Shown: positions 35,698 through 44,275, counted from the first letter of the stretch. The stretch is 64,000 bases of DNA from Ferrovibrio sp. MS7 (GCF_038404985.1 NZ_JBBKBA010000003.1:62001-126000), one strand, 5' to 3'. Notes: a model not told the origin generated them from the sequence alone. Translations and numbers: made by a program.

Positions 35698-37008
35698 TCA
35701 GGAACGTCCCGGCACCTTTCGCACTTTGCGCGGTGCCGCAAGCCATACCGCCCCGGCAGCCACCACGCAGCCGAGAATCGCCACCAGGAACGCCAGCCGA
35801 TAGCTGCCTGTGGCATCGTGAATGACGCCGGTAAGCCAGGGGCCGGCAGCACCACCGGCGATCAGCGCCACGGTGATGCTGCCGAAGATGGCGCCGTAAT
35901 GCGGGCCCTCGAAAATCTCCGCCACGATAGGGCCCATCACCGAGGTGGCGGCATAGCCGAGCAACCCCTGGGCGGCGACCATGATATAAAGCAGCGGCAG
36001 GTTCGGCCCCTGCTCCAGCGCGATCAGGGCGGCATAGCTGATGGCGAAGCCGAGACAGGCCAGGGCCCAGACCAGCTCGCGGCCATGGCGGTCCGACAGC
36101 CAGCCGAGCAGCACCTGCCCCGGAATGGCGACAATGGCGACCACGCCGAGCGCCCAGGCCGCCGTGAGCGGCGCGAAGCCGATTTCGATGAGATACTTGG
36201 TCTGGTGTACCTGCACGGCATACCAAGCGAAGGTCATCCAGAAAAACGCCAGGGCGAGCCACCAGAAGCGCGCCGTGCGCAAGGCCCGCGCCAGGGTCCA
36301 GTCCTGCGCCGCCCAGTCGGGATCGACGATATTGCCGCGTTTCGGCGCCGCCTGCCCTGTATTCCCCTGGGTGTCGCCATCCGGCTGCAGGCCGATATCC
36401 TGCGGGCGGCGGCGCAGAAACGGCACCAGCGGGCCAATCAGTACCAGCACCAGCAGGCCGGTGACGGTGCAGGAGGCACGCCAGCCCTGGCTCTGGATGA
36501 TGCTTTGCAGCCAGGGCAGCAGCAACACGGCACCGATGCCGGCGCCGGCGAAGGCAATGCTGATTGCCAGCGCCCGACGGCGCAGGAACCAGTTCGGCAG
36601 GAACAGCGAATGGGCCGTATAGGTGGCAAGGTTGGCGCCACCGCCGACCAGTACGCCGAGGGTGGCATAGAACTGCCATGGTGCGCTGATATAAGGTGCC
36701 AGCAATTGCCCGGCCGCCATCAGCACCACGCCGGCACCGATCACCAGCCGGGGGCCATGCCGGTCCATCAGCTTGCCCGCCAGCGGGCTGATCAGGGCGG
36801 AAACCAGGAAGCCGAAGGAAAAGGCGCCGGCGGCCAGGCCACGATCCCAGCCGAATTCATCGATCAGCGGCGGCAACAGCAATGAGAAGGCTGTGCGGGC
36901 GGTGACCGCCACGGCCATGGTGACGAAGGCGACCGCGATCACCACCCAGCCATAATAGAAGGGCAGCCGCGCCGGCCAGGGTAGCTGGGGCCTTGTTTCT
37001 GATGGCAT
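35698..37008 (-). CDS. MFS transporter, monocarboxylate/OFA-like
   Basis: 436 residues with twelve membrane helices. The start at 37008 has GGGAAGGGAATCGG upstream; the extension to 37083 lacks such a site. The first loop DRHGPRLVIG and the later LGWLSDRHGRELVW are the two MFS loop-2/8 motifs. The overall pattern (YYGWVVIAVAFVTMAVAV, then TAFSLLLPPLIDEFGWDR) resembles monocarboxylate or oxalate/formate antiporters. Substrate unknown. Neighbours on either side give no metabolic clue. Confidence 0.9.
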   Translation of the reverse strand: MPSETRPQLPWPARLPFYYGWVVIAVAFVTMAVAVTARTAFSLLLPPLIDEFGWDRGLAAGAFSFGFLVSALISPLAGKLMDRHGPRLVIGAGVVLMAAGQLLAPYISAPWQFYATLGVLVGGGANLATYTAHSLFLPNWFLRRRALAISIAFAGAGIGAVLLLPWLQSIIQSQGWRASCTVTGLLVLVLIGPLVPFLRRRPQDIGLQPDGDTQGNTGQAAPKRGNIVDPDWAAQDWTLARALRTARFWWLALAFFWMTFAWYAVQVHQTKYLIEIGFAPLTAAWALGVVAIVAIPGQVLLGWLSDRHGRELVWALACLGFAISYAALIALEQGPNLPLLYIMVAAQGLLGYAATSVMGPIVAEIFEGPHYGAIFGSITVALIAGGAAGPWLTGVIHDATGSYRLAFLVAILGCVVAAGAVWLAAPRKVRKVPGRS

Positions 37009-37108
37009 GGCCGATTCCCTTCCCGCCCAGACATATATTGCCCTGCGCCCCTGCATTCTTTCGGGGACTGGGAGCCGGATCAATTACCAGCCAGGTAATA
37101 GCGCAGGA

Positions 37109-37522
37109 TCAGAGGCGGAAGCGCAGCACGTATTTGATGCGGTCGAGGATGGCCTCCGGCGTCATCGGCTTCACCAGATAGCCGTTCACGCCCAGGCTCT
37201 TGAGCCGGATCACGGCATCGGCGTTGGCCGAACCCGTGAGCATGATGATCGGTGTATCGCGGTAATATTGCCGGGATTTGCGTACCTTCTCGACGAAGGC
37301 AAAGCCATCCATTTTCGGCATCGCCAGGTCGCAGATCACCAGATCAATCGGGCTGCGGGTGGTTTCCAGGATGTCGAGCGCCTCGGTGCCGTCCATCGCC
37401 TGGCGGATATTGCTGAAGCCCAGTTCTTCCAGGATGTCGACATTGACGCGGCGGGCATGCGCTTCGTCCTCGACAATCAGGATGCGGCGGCTGGACAACT
37501 CGGCAGGCAGTGGGGTCGGCAT
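37109..37522 (-). CDS. single-domain response regulator (CheY-like)
   Basis: 137 residues consisting only of a receiver domain. The acidic pocket is Glu18-Asp19 (ILIVEDE), the phosphoacceptor Asp65 (DLVICDLAMPKMDG), switch Thr96 (IIMLTGSA) and Lys118 (LVKPM). There is no output domain, so it acts by protein-protein contact, like CheY or DivK. A nine-residue polar N-terminal extension precedes the domain. No histidine kinase or chemotaxis gene is adjacent. Confidence 0.92.
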   Translation of the reverse strand: MPTPLPAELSSRRILIVEDEAHARRVNVDILEELGFSNIRQAMDGTEALDILETTRSPIDLVICDLAMPKMDGFAFVEKVRKSRQYYRDTPIIMLTGSANADAVIRLKSLGVNGYLVKPMTPEAILDRIKYVLRFRL

Positions 37523-37808
37523 GGCTTCCGCTTACAACGACACAGCTATCACTGGCAAGGGGAGTCCGATGCTGCAATCGGCAGGCATTAGCCCGCTGAC
37601 AGTGTTATCAACCATTTTACTAAAAATGCTGCCCGAGCGTGGTGCATAATTTACTGAATTGGCAACCGGAAACGGTTTGCATGAGGCTGCGCGGCTGCTA
37701 TCTTATATTTCAGTTGCGCGCGGCACGCACCGCGTCCCAGCCGGTAAAAGGCCAGCATAAGGCCCGAGTTCGAGGAAACGTAAACCGCAACACCCGAGGA
37801 GGATACCT
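37523..37808. promoter_or_regulatory. intergenic region upstream of the ABC importer, with palindromic operator candidate
   Basis: AACCG-GAAA-CGGTT at 37664-37677 is a perfect inverted repeat set in GCAACCGGAAACGGTTTGC, reminiscent of LacI-family operators. TATCTT and TATATT at about 37699-37708 could be -10 elements. GAGGAGG near 37797 is the ribosome binding site of the solute-binding protein gene. Confidence 0.4.
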
Positions 37809-39128
37809 ATGACTAATTTCACCAGGCGCGACGTCATCAAGACCACGCTGGGCGCCGGCGCCGCCGTCGCCGCATCGGGCGCCGGCCTGCTTACCCCGGT
37901 TGAAGCCGCCGCCCAGGCCGCTGATGTCGAAAAGGGCGCCAAGCTGCGCATGCTGCGCTGGAGCCAGTTCGTTCAGGGCGATATCGACACCTGGATGGCC
38001 AACACCAAGAAGTTCACCGAACTGACCGGCGTCGAAGTCCGCGTCGACCGCGAAGCTTGGCCGGACGTGGCCCCGAAGGCCTCGGTGGCCGCCAATGTCG
38101 GCGCCGGCCCGGACATGGTGCTCGACTTCTTCGACGTGCCGCACCTGTTTGCCGACAAGCTGGTGCCGCTCACCGATATCGCCACCGACCTCGGCAAGAA
38201 GTATGGCGGCTGGTTCCCGGTGGCCGAGAAGTATGCCAAGCGCGGCAATACCTGGATCGGCCTGCCGCTCGGCGCTGCCGGCGCCTGCATGGTCTATCGC
38301 AAGAGCCATGTCGACGCTGCCGGCTTCTCCACCTTCCCGAAGGACACTGCCGGTTTCCTCGAACTCTGCAAGGCGCTGCATGCCAAGGGCACGCCGGCGG
38401 GCTTCGCGCTCGGCAATGCCGTGGGCGACGGTTCCTGGACCTACTGGCTGATGTGGGCCTTCGGCGGCAAGATGGTCGACGACAAGAACAATGTCGTCAT
38501 CAACAGCCCCGAGACGATCAAGGCGCTGGAATATGCCCGGCAGCTTTATCCGACCTTCATCAGCGGCACGATGGGCTGGCTTGATCCGAACAACAACAAG
38601 GCCTTCCTCGACGGCCAGATCAGCCTGACCAACAACGGCATCTCGGTCTACTACGCGGCGAAGAACTCGCAGGACCCGAAGATCAAGGAACTGGCTGACG
38701 ATATCCAGCATGCCAACTTCCCGATCGGTCCGGTCGGTCGCCCGACCGAGCTGCATCTGTTCAGCCAGGCTTATCTGTTCAAGTACTGCAAGTTCCCGAA
38801 GGCGGCGAAGGCCTACCTGAAGTTCATGTGGGAGAAGGAGCAGTACGAGCCGTGGCAGACCGCCTCGATCGGCTACATCACGCACGCGCTGAAGGATTAC
38901 GAGAACAACGCGGTGTGGAAGTCGGATCCGAAGAACCTGCCCTACCGCGACACGGTGAAGAACATGCTGTGGCATGGCTATTCCGGCCAGCTCGGCTATT
39001 CCTCGGCCGCCGCGCTGAACGACTACATCGTCAACAACATGGTGGCGCAGGCCGCCTCCGGCGCCAAGACGCCGCAGGAAGCCGTCGCCGAGGCCGAGAA
39101 GCGCCTGCTGCGCGTCTACAAGGTCTAG
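37809..39128 (+). CDS. ABC transporter extracellular sugar-binding protein (family 1), Tat-exported
   Basis: 439 residues. The N-terminus NFTRRDVIKTTLGAGAAVAA is a twin-arginine signal, so the protein is folded before export to the periplasm. The mature part has the family 1 architecture with RMLRWSQFVQGDIDTWMANT near the start, SVAANVGAGPDMVLDFFDVP, GLPLGAAGACMVYRKS and a C-terminal helical lobe. GAGGAGG precedes the ATG. It feeds two permeases downstream; the ligand is probably a sugar, sugar alcohol or glycerol phosphate but cannot be read here. Confidence 0.9.
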   Translation: MTNFTRRDVIKTTLGAGAAVAASGAGLLTPVEAAAQAADVEKGAKLRMLRWSQFVQGDIDTWMANTKKFTELTGVEVRVDREAWPDVAPKASVAANVGAGPDMVLDFFDVPHLFADKLVPLTDIATDLGKKYGGWFPVAEKYAKRGNTWIGLPLGAAGACMVYRKSHVDAAGFSTFPKDTAGFLELCKALHAKGTPAGFALGNAVGDGSWTYWLMWAFGGKMVDDKNNVVINSPETIKALEYARQLYPTFISGTMGWLDPNNNKAFLDGQISLTNNGISVYYAAKNSQDPKIKELADDIQHANFPIGPVGRPTELHLFSQAYLFKYCKFPKAAKAYLKFMWEKEQYEPWQTASIGYITHALKDYENNAVWKSDPKNLPYRDTVKNMLWHGYSGQLGYSSAAALNDYIVNNMVAQAASGAKTPQEAVAEAEKRLLRVYKV

Positions 39129-39138
39129 TCAAGGATTG

Positions 39139-39164
39139 GGGCCGGGTGGTTCGCCGCCCGGCCC
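39139..39164 (+). other. UUCG-capped hairpin between binding protein and permease genes
   Basis: An 11-bp GC-rich stem (39139-39149 with 39154-39164, one G-U pair) closed by a TTCG tetraloop, 10 bases after the stop of the binding-protein gene, without a T run. Such hairpins commonly stabilise the upstream message or attenuate read-through, giving more binding protein than permease. Confidence 0.65.
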
Positions 39165-39206
39165 TGCCCTCTTCCATTCCCGTTCAGCTTTGTTGATGGC
39201 CGCCGC

Positions 39207-40127
39207 ATGAGCATTGCAATCAGGCGCGCTTCCCTGTGGGAGCGTATTGCCGAAAACCGCACCTTCCTGTCGATCGTGTTCATGGCACCAGCGGCGGCTT
39301 TGCTGTTGCTGTTCCTTACCTACCCGCTGGGCTTGGGCATCTGGCTCGGTTTCACGGATACCAAGATCGGCCGTGGCGGCTATTTCATCGGCTTCGAGAA
39401 TTATATTTCGCTGCTCGGCGACAGCATCTTCATGCTCTCGGTGTTCAACACCGTGCTCTATACCGTGGTTGCCACCGTGATCAAATTCGGCCTCGGCCTG
39501 TGGCTGGCCTTGCTGCTGAACAAGCATATGCCGTTCAAATCGATCATCCGCGCCGTGGTGCTGCTGCCCTATATCGTGCCCACCGTGCTGTCGGCGATTG
39601 CCTTCTGGTGGATTTACGATTCCCAGTTCTCGATCATCTCCTGGGGGTTGACCAAGCTGGGGCTAATCAACAGCTATATCGAATTCCTCGGCGAGCCGAA
39701 CAACGCGCGTGCCTCGGTCATCGCCGCCAATATTTGGCGCGGCATTCCCTTCGTGGCGATCTGCTTGCTCGCAGGCCTGCAGACGATTTCGCCGAGCCTG
39801 TATGAGGCGGCTGCGCTTGATGGTGCGACGTCATGGCAGCGTTTCCGCTATGTCACGGTGCCGAACCTGCTGCCGGTGTTGAGTATCGTGCTCACCTTCT
39901 CGATCCTGTTCACCTTCACCGACTTCCAGCTCATCTACGCCATCACCCGCGGCGGTCCGGCCAATGCCACACATCTCATGGCAACGCTGGCCTTCCAGCG
40001 CGGCATCAATGGCGGCGCGCTTGGCGAGGGCGCAGCCATCGCGGTGGCGATGATCCCGTTCCTCGTCCTCTCGACAGCGCTGTGTTACTTCGGGCTGCAG
40101 CGGCAGAAATGGCAGCAGGGGAGCTGA
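39207..40127 (+). CDS. ABC transporter permease (MalF/UgpA type)
   Basis: 306 residues, six membrane helices; the first follows MSIAIRRASLWERIAENRTF (helix about 22-45). The EAA loop that contacts the ATPase reads YEAAALDGATSWQRFRYVTV (about 202-221), followed by PNLLPVLSI. It forms the translocation pore with the second permease 4 bases downstream. Binding protein and permeases are together, but no ATPase gene is present in the window. Confidence 0.92.
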   Translation: MSIAIRRASLWERIAENRTFLSIVFMAPAAALLLLFLTYPLGLGIWLGFTDTKIGRGGYFIGFENYISLLGDSIFMLSVFNTVLYTVVATVIKFGLGLWLALLLNKHMPFKSIIRAVVLLPYIVPTVLSAIAFWWIYDSQFSIISWGLTKLGLINSYIEFLGEPNNARASVIAANIWRGIPFVAICLLAGLQTISPSLYEAAALDGATSWQRFRYVTVPNLLPVLSIVLTFSILFTFTDFQLIYAITRGGPANATHLMATLAFQRGINGGALGEGAAIAVAMIPFLVLSTALCYFGLQRQKWQQGS

Positions 40128-40131
40128 ACCG

Positions 40132-41028
40132 ATGAGCGACGCAACCGCCAATTCCGCCGCCGGCGCCGATAACCGCGAAGGTATGAGCTATCTGGAAACA
40201 CTGCCGCGCCAAGTGGTGGTGCTGTGGATTCCGCTGCTGATTTTCCTGTTCGTGCTGCTGTTCCCGTTCTACTGGATGGGCCTCACGACGTTCAAACCGA
40301 ACAGCGAATTGCTGAACTACCGCGATCACAATCCGCTCTGGGTGCTGAAGCCGACCTTCGACAATATTCGCAAGTTGCTGTTCGACACGCCCTATCCCGA
40401 ATGGTTGCTCACCACCATGGTGGTGGCGGTGGTCGCCACCGCATTGTCGTTGTTCGCCTCCGTGCTCGCCGCCTATGCCATCGAACGCCTGCGCTTCAAG
40501 GGGGCTCAGGGCGTCGGCATGGCGATCTTCCTCGCCTACTTGGTGCCGCCGAGCATCCTGTTCATCCCGCTCGCCACCATGATCTACAATCTCGGGCTCT
40601 ACGACAGCATGTGGGCCCTGATCCTCACCTACCCCACCTTCCTGATTCCGTTCTGCACCTGGCTGCTGATCGGTTATTTCAAGTCGATCCCGTTCGAGCT
40701 TGAGGAATGCGCGCTGATCGATGGCGCCTCGCGGGTGCAGATTCTGATCAAGATCGTGCTGCCGCTGGCGGTGCCGGGCCTGATCTCGGCCGGCATCTTT
40801 GCCTTCACGCTGTCGTGGAATGAATTCATCTACGCGCTGGCCTTCATCTCGTCATCCGAGAACAAGACCGTGCCGGTCGGCGTGCTGACCGAACTGGTGG
40901 AAGGTGATGTCTACCACTGGGGCTCGCTGATGGCCGGTGCGCTGTTCGGCTCGCTGCCGGTGGCGATCCTCTATTCCTTCTTCGTCGACTACTACGTCGC
41001 GTCGATGACTGGTGCGGTGAAGGAATAA
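40132..41028 (+). CDS. ABC transporter permease (MalG/UgpE type)
   Basis: 298 residues with a polar 20-residue N-terminus and six membrane helices (first about 31-50). The EAA loop reads LEECALIDGASRVQILIKIV (about 190-209). The C-terminal helix and YYVASMTGAVKE end are typical of MalG-type subunits. It completes the three-gene importer. The following intergenic region contains palindromic repeats rather than an ATP-binding protein gene. Confidence 0.92.
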   Translation: MSDATANSAAGADNREGMSYLETLPRQVVVLWIPLLIFLFVLLFPFYWMGLTTFKPNSELLNYRDHNPLWVLKPTFDNIRKLLFDTPYPEWLLTTMVVAVVATALSLFASVLAAYAIERLRFKGAQGVGMAIFLAYLVPPSILFIPLATMIYNLGLYDSMWALILTYPTFLIPFCTWLLIGYFKSIPFELEECALIDGASRVQILIKIVLPLAVPGLISAGIFAFTLSWNEFIYALAFISSSENKTVPVGVLTELVEGDVYHWGSLMAGALFGSLPVAILYSFFVDYYVASMTGAVKE

Positions 41029-41043
41029 GACTCCGACTTGTCG

Positions 41044-41061
41044 CCCTCGCGAAAGCGAGGG
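41044..41061. repeat. small palindrome CCCTCGC-GAAA-GCGAGGG
   Basis: A perfect 7-bp stem with a GAAA tetraloop, 16 bases after the permease stop. It is the outermost of three palindromes in the 161-bp gap and may act as a 3' end structure. Confidence 0.6.
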
Positions 41062-41100
41062 GGGCCATTAAATCGGCCATCTTCCCCATAAAGCATGAGA

Positions 41101-41127
41101 CCGCCGGGTCGAGCCCGGCGGTGACGA
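41101..41127 (-). repeat. REP-like palindrome, inverted member of a pair
   Basis: CCGCCGGG-TCGAG-CCCGGCGG followed by TGACGAG. Read on the minus strand it has the form CTCGTCA-stem-loop, the same head as its partner at 41142 and as the elements near 63.9 kb. Confidence 0.65.
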
Positions 41128-41141
41128 GTCCAAAGTATAGT

Positions 41142-41173
41142 CGTCATGCGCGGACTTCGTCCGCGCATCTCAT
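41142..41173 (+). repeat. REP-like palindrome, forward member of a pair
   Basis: CGTCATGCGCGGAC-TTC-GTCCGCGCATCTCAT. Same head (CGTCATG) and tail (CATCTCAT) as the element at 63944-63976, with a compensated stem sequence. It is separated from its inverted partner by 14 bases. Confidence 0.7.
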
Positions 41174-41189
41174 ATCGCAATATGATGCC

Positions 41190-42332
41190 TCAGGGTATAC
41201 ACGCCGCCAGGGGCGCCGGCTCGGCGGGTGAAGGTCCGCTTAAAGCCTCCAGGAAAGCCACTAACGCGTCGATCTCGTCGTTGCCGAGGAACAGTGGCTT
41301 GAGCAGTCGCTCGCCATCGGCATGCAGCCGTTCCTCGTTCAGCTCGGAGTAATGCCGCACTACGTCGCGTAACGTGGCGCGGCTGCCGTTATGCATGTAG
41401 GGCGCGGTGCCGACGAGGTTGCGCAAACTCGGCACGCGGAATTCGCCCCAGTTCCGGTGCAGCAGCGTGACATGCCGTGTGGTCACGGACTCGCGCGCCG
41501 GGTCGTCGCTGAACGGCCCCAGCCTGGTGAGCTTGCTCTCGCTTAAACGCCGCAGGCCGAGATGGCGGCCGGGATCGACCAGGCCAGGCCGCACCATGTA
41601 TGGCACGCCGATATCGTGGAATTCGCGGTTGGTGAAGCCGGGCCCGATATGGCAGATGGCGCATTGCCCCTTGCCGACGAACAGTTTGGCGCCTTGCTGC
41701 GCGGCTTCGCTCAGGTTTGGCGTGCGATTGGCGGCAAGATCATCGCGGAAGGCATCGAACGGCGCCGGGCCGCTTATCAGCGTTTCCTGAAACGCAGCAA
41801 GCGCCTTCGATGCCATCACCGCCACCGCATCGTCATCGGCCTCGGGCACCGCGCCTGTAGCGGCCCGGTAGCGGCAGCGTAAATCCGCATCGCTGCGGAT
41901 GTGATCAGCGATCAGCTTCGGCGTTGCCGCCATCTCGGCCGCCGAGAGCATCGGCCGCAAACTCTGGGACCACAGGTTATCCTGCGCGCCATCCCAGCCG
42001 AACCAGCGGTTCCAGCGGATATCGAGCAAGCTCGGCACATTGCGCAGGAATTCGCCGCGCCCTTTCTCATTGTCGCTATAGCGCCGCGCCGGCTGATGGC
42101 AGGTGGCGCAGCTCATGTCGCCCTTGGCCGAGAGGCGCGGATCGAAGAACAGTGCCTGACCGAATGCGATGGCGGCCTGATTGCCGGAAAGCCGGTTGCT
42201 GTCGTCGCGCTCAAGCGGCAACGGCCAGGGGCCATGGCGCAGCAAAGCGGCGCGTTCCTCCGGCGTGAACTCAGCGGCGATAGCGCCCGCCGGCAGCGCC
42301 AGCAGCAGCAAAACCGCCAGCAGCCGGATCAT
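41190..42332 (-). CDS. di-haem cytochrome c peroxidase/MauG-family protein
   Basis: 380-residue exported protein: signal peptide 1-20 (cleavage near AIAA-EF), then two covalent haem sites, CATCH (Cys75, Cys78, His79) and CAICH (Cys224, Cys227, His228). GTAPYMHNGS, LRDVVRHYSEL and a terminal LxxFLEAL helix are typical of the cytochrome c peroxidase/MauG family. It could reduce peroxide with cytochrome c or, like MauG, oxidise a protein or metabolite. The start overlaps the YtkA-like gene stop by 4 bases, and that gene overlaps the exported amidohydrolase, so all three are one periplasmic operon. Confidence 0.9.
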   Translation of the reverse strand: MIRLLAVLLLLALPAGAIAAEFTPEERAALLRHGPWPLPLERDDSNRLSGNQAAIAFGQALFFDPRLSAKGDMSCATCHQPARRYSDNEKGRGEFLRNVPSLLDIRWNRWFGWDGAQDNLWSQSLRPMLSAAEMAATPKLIADHIRSDADLRCRYRAATGAVPEADDDAVAVMASKALAAFQETLISGPAPFDAFRDDLAANRTPNLSEAAQQGAKLFVGKGQCAICHIGPGFTNREFHDIGVPYMVRPGLVDPGRHLGLRRLSESKLTRLGPFSDDPARESVTTRHVTLLHRNWGEFRVPSLRNLVGTAPYMHNGSRATLRDVVRHYSELNEERLHADGERLLKPLFLGNDEIDALVAFLEALSGPSPAEPAPLAACIP

Positions 42333-42712
42333 GGCGCCTGATAATTCGCGGTGAGCCGCGTCAGCTTGCCGGCAGGGTTCGTCACCTCGAAGACGAATTC
42401 CCAGACGCCCGGCATATGCAGCACCAGGCCCTCGGCGCGGAAGCGGCCTTCGCCGCTGGCGCGGATGCTGGGCTGGTAATTCATGCCATGACGATGTGCC
42501 GGCATATGGGCATCGACGCTGAGGCGCGGTGCTGCCGGGCAGACCGCCAGTTCAAGCGCGAAAGGCGCGCCGGTGACAATCTTCGCCGGCTCGCTTTTCC
42601 ACGCCACCGTCACGCCGTCGCGCGTTGTCTTGCTGGCGGTTTCGAAACCCGGCAGGCAGGCCCAGGCACTGCCGGGCAACAGCAGCAGCAGACCAAGCAG
42701 CAGCGGTTTCAT
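42329..42712 (-). CDS. YtkA/FixH-like exported small protein
   Basis: 127 residues with a signal peptide (MKPLLLGLLLLLPGSAWA, cleavage before CLPGF or lipidation at Cys19 is not excluded). The mature domain looks like an immunoglobulin-type beta sandwich: VAWKSEPAKIVTGAPFALEL, VDAHMPAHRHGMNYQP (MPAHRHGM at 70-77) and MPGVWEFVFEVTN. The His/Met-rich loop could bind copper, as in related periplasmic copper proteins; that is inference. It overlaps both neighbours by 4 bases, indicating a tightly coupled operon. Confidence 0.8.
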   Translation of the reverse strand: MKPLLLGLLLLLPGSAWACLPGFETASKTTRDGVTVAWKSEPAKIVTGAPFALELAVCPAAPRLSVDAHMPAHRHGMNYQPSIRASGEGRFRAEGLVLHMPGVWEFVFEVTNPAGKLTRLTANYQAP

Positions 42713-43542
42713 TGGCCGGCGTAGAGCTTGGCGAAAATCGCATCGCCATTGCGGTAGGCGATTTTCTCGGCCACATCCTGCGGCAGATCGGCGAGCCAGC
42801 CGCGCGAATACTTGGCGTGCTCGGTGACGTAGTACCAGCGTTCCGGCGTGAAGGTGTCGGTGCCGACCAGGAAGCGGTCGGCGTGTTTCAGGAATACCGG
42901 ACGCCAGGCTTCGGACACCTTGTTATTGGAGGCCTGATCGTTGCGGAACGCCAGATCGGCCCACAGCGCCTTGTGCTTTTCCAGCATCAGAGCCACCGCT
43001 TCCGGGCGGTCGAAGCCGGAATGCGCCCACAGGATGCGCGCCTCCGGCCATTGTTTGAACACGCGGTCCACCGCTTCGGCATCGCCATGCAGATGCAGGA
43101 ACAGGCCGTGCTGCTTGGCCAGTTGCACCATGCGGCGCACCACCGGCAGATCTGCATCGGCGCCATAGACATGGAATTCGCCGATGGCGACATAGCGGTA
43201 TTGCTTCAGCCGGCTTTCCAGATACTCGATCACGGTGTCGTCGCGAACCCAGGTCGAGATGTCGCTGCGCTTGCGATAGGGCCGCAGCACCGGGATGACG
43301 ATATCGGGTGCCAGACGATGCAGTTTCTGGGTGCCTTCGTCATTCGACGACGACACCATGGCGCGGCGCAGGCCGGCATCGCGCAGGATCTTCACCGCTT
43401 GCTCTGGCGGCACCACATCCCAGGCATCATGGCTGTAATGCAAATGGGCATCGAAGATCGGCAGGTCGGCGGCATGCGCGGCTTCGGGCCGCAGCAGCAG
43501 ACTGGCAGCTACTATGCTGAAAAGCGCCAGGGCGCGCCGCAT
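42709..43542 (-). CDS. exported amidohydrolase-2 family protein
   Basis: 277 residues from ATG 43542, chosen for GAGGAGG upstream and because it yields a signal peptide (RRALALFSIVAASLLL, cleavage near AHA-AD). The mature part is a TIM barrel metal hydrolase: IFDAHLHYS (His33, His35), GEFHVYGADADL, HLHGDAEAV, WAHSGF and a late FLVGTDTFTPERWY aspartate. Amidohydrolase-2 enzymes hydrolyse or decarboxylate cyclic and aromatic compounds and are usually cytoplasmic; a periplasmic one in an operon with a di-haem enzyme is unusual. The substrate is unknown. Confidence 0.87.
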   Translation of the reverse strand: MRRALALFSIVAASLLLRPEAAHAADLPIFDAHLHYSHDAWDVVPPEQAVKILRDAGLRRAMVSSSNDEGTQKLHRLAPDIVIPVLRPYRKRSDISTWVRDDTVIEYLESRLKQYRYVAIGEFHVYGADADLPVVRRMVQLAKQHGLFLHLHGDAEAVDRVFKQWPEARILWAHSGFDRPEAVALMLEKHKALWADLAFRNDQASNNKVSEAWRPVFLKHADRFLVGTDTFTPERWYYVTEHAKYSRGWLADLPQDVAEKIAYRNGDAIFAKLYAGQ

Positions 43543-43680
43543 CGGAACCTCCTCAGATTGCAACAGGACAATAGGCCGCACAGCCTATGGGAAGGAACAG
43601 AATAATCCGGGGAGACATATCGGCAGGAACACAATTTTGTTAGAAAGCGCGGCTTTTGAAACTTGGCTAGACTGCCTTCC

Positions 43681-44178
43681 ATGCATCCGAACCTGCAGCG
43701 CCTGAACGAGCTGCGCGGCACCGCCCGCCACACGCTGATGCAGCGTTTTCTCGATGTTGCGATCGCGCTGCATCCGCAGGAAAGGTTGCCGCCGCGCGCC
43801 GCGCTGAATCCCCTGGCGGTCGCCGATCTACTGCCGCATCTGGTGTTGACCCGGGTTGAATATGCAACCGGCAAGTCGCGCTTCAAGCTGACGGTGATCG
43901 GCGAACAGACCAACAGCGCGCTCGGGCTCAAGCTGGCGAACCGCTACATGGACGAAGCCCAGGCCACCGACATGCCGAGCCTGCAATACCCGATTGCCGA
44001 CCGCGAGGACGTGGTGCGCGAGGGATTGGCGCTCTACCGCTACGGCCCGCCGCGCCTGGAATACCGAGCTAACTTCGCCACCATCGAACTCTGCCATACG
44101 CCGATGGCCGATGATGGTACCACGGTCAGCCATATCCTCTCCCTCACGGTGTTCGAGGGATTGACGGCAGCGCGCTGA
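43681..44178 (+). CDS. PAS-like domain protein (PAS_5 type)
   Basis: 165 residues from ATG 43681; an in-frame TTG at 43663 is less likely. The layout resembles the single-domain PAS_5 proteins common in Rhodospirillales: PRAALNPLAVADLLPHLVLT, FKLTVIGEQTNSALGLKLAN and a C-terminal TVSHILSLTVFEGL strand. These are thought to be sensory or regulatory, with unknown ligands. There is no transmitter or DNA-binding domain. It is followed 20 bases later by tRNA-Pro on the other strand. Confidence 0.72.
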   Translation: MHPNLQRLNELRGTARHTLMQRFLDVAIALHPQERLPPRAALNPLAVADLLPHLVLTRVEYATGKSRFKLTVIGEQTNSALGLKLANRYMDEAQATDMPSLQYPIADREDVVREGLALYRYGPPRLEYRANFATIELCHTPMADDGTTVSHILSLTVFEGLTAAR

Positions 44179-44198
44179 TTTTCATGGTGGGGAAGTAT

Positions 44199-44275
44199 TG
44201 GTCGGAGCGGCGGGATTTGAACCCACGACCCCTTGCCCCCCAGGCAAGTGCGCTACCAGACTGCGCTACGCTCCG
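44199..44275 (-). tRNA. tRNA-Pro (anticodon GGG)
   Basis: 77 bases including an encoded CCA. The acceptor stem CGGAGCG pairs with CGCTCCG. The anticodon arm is CTTGC-CTGGGGG-GCAAG with anticodon GGG. The T arm contains GGTTCAAATCC. It decodes CCC and CCU proline codons. Confidence 0.97.
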
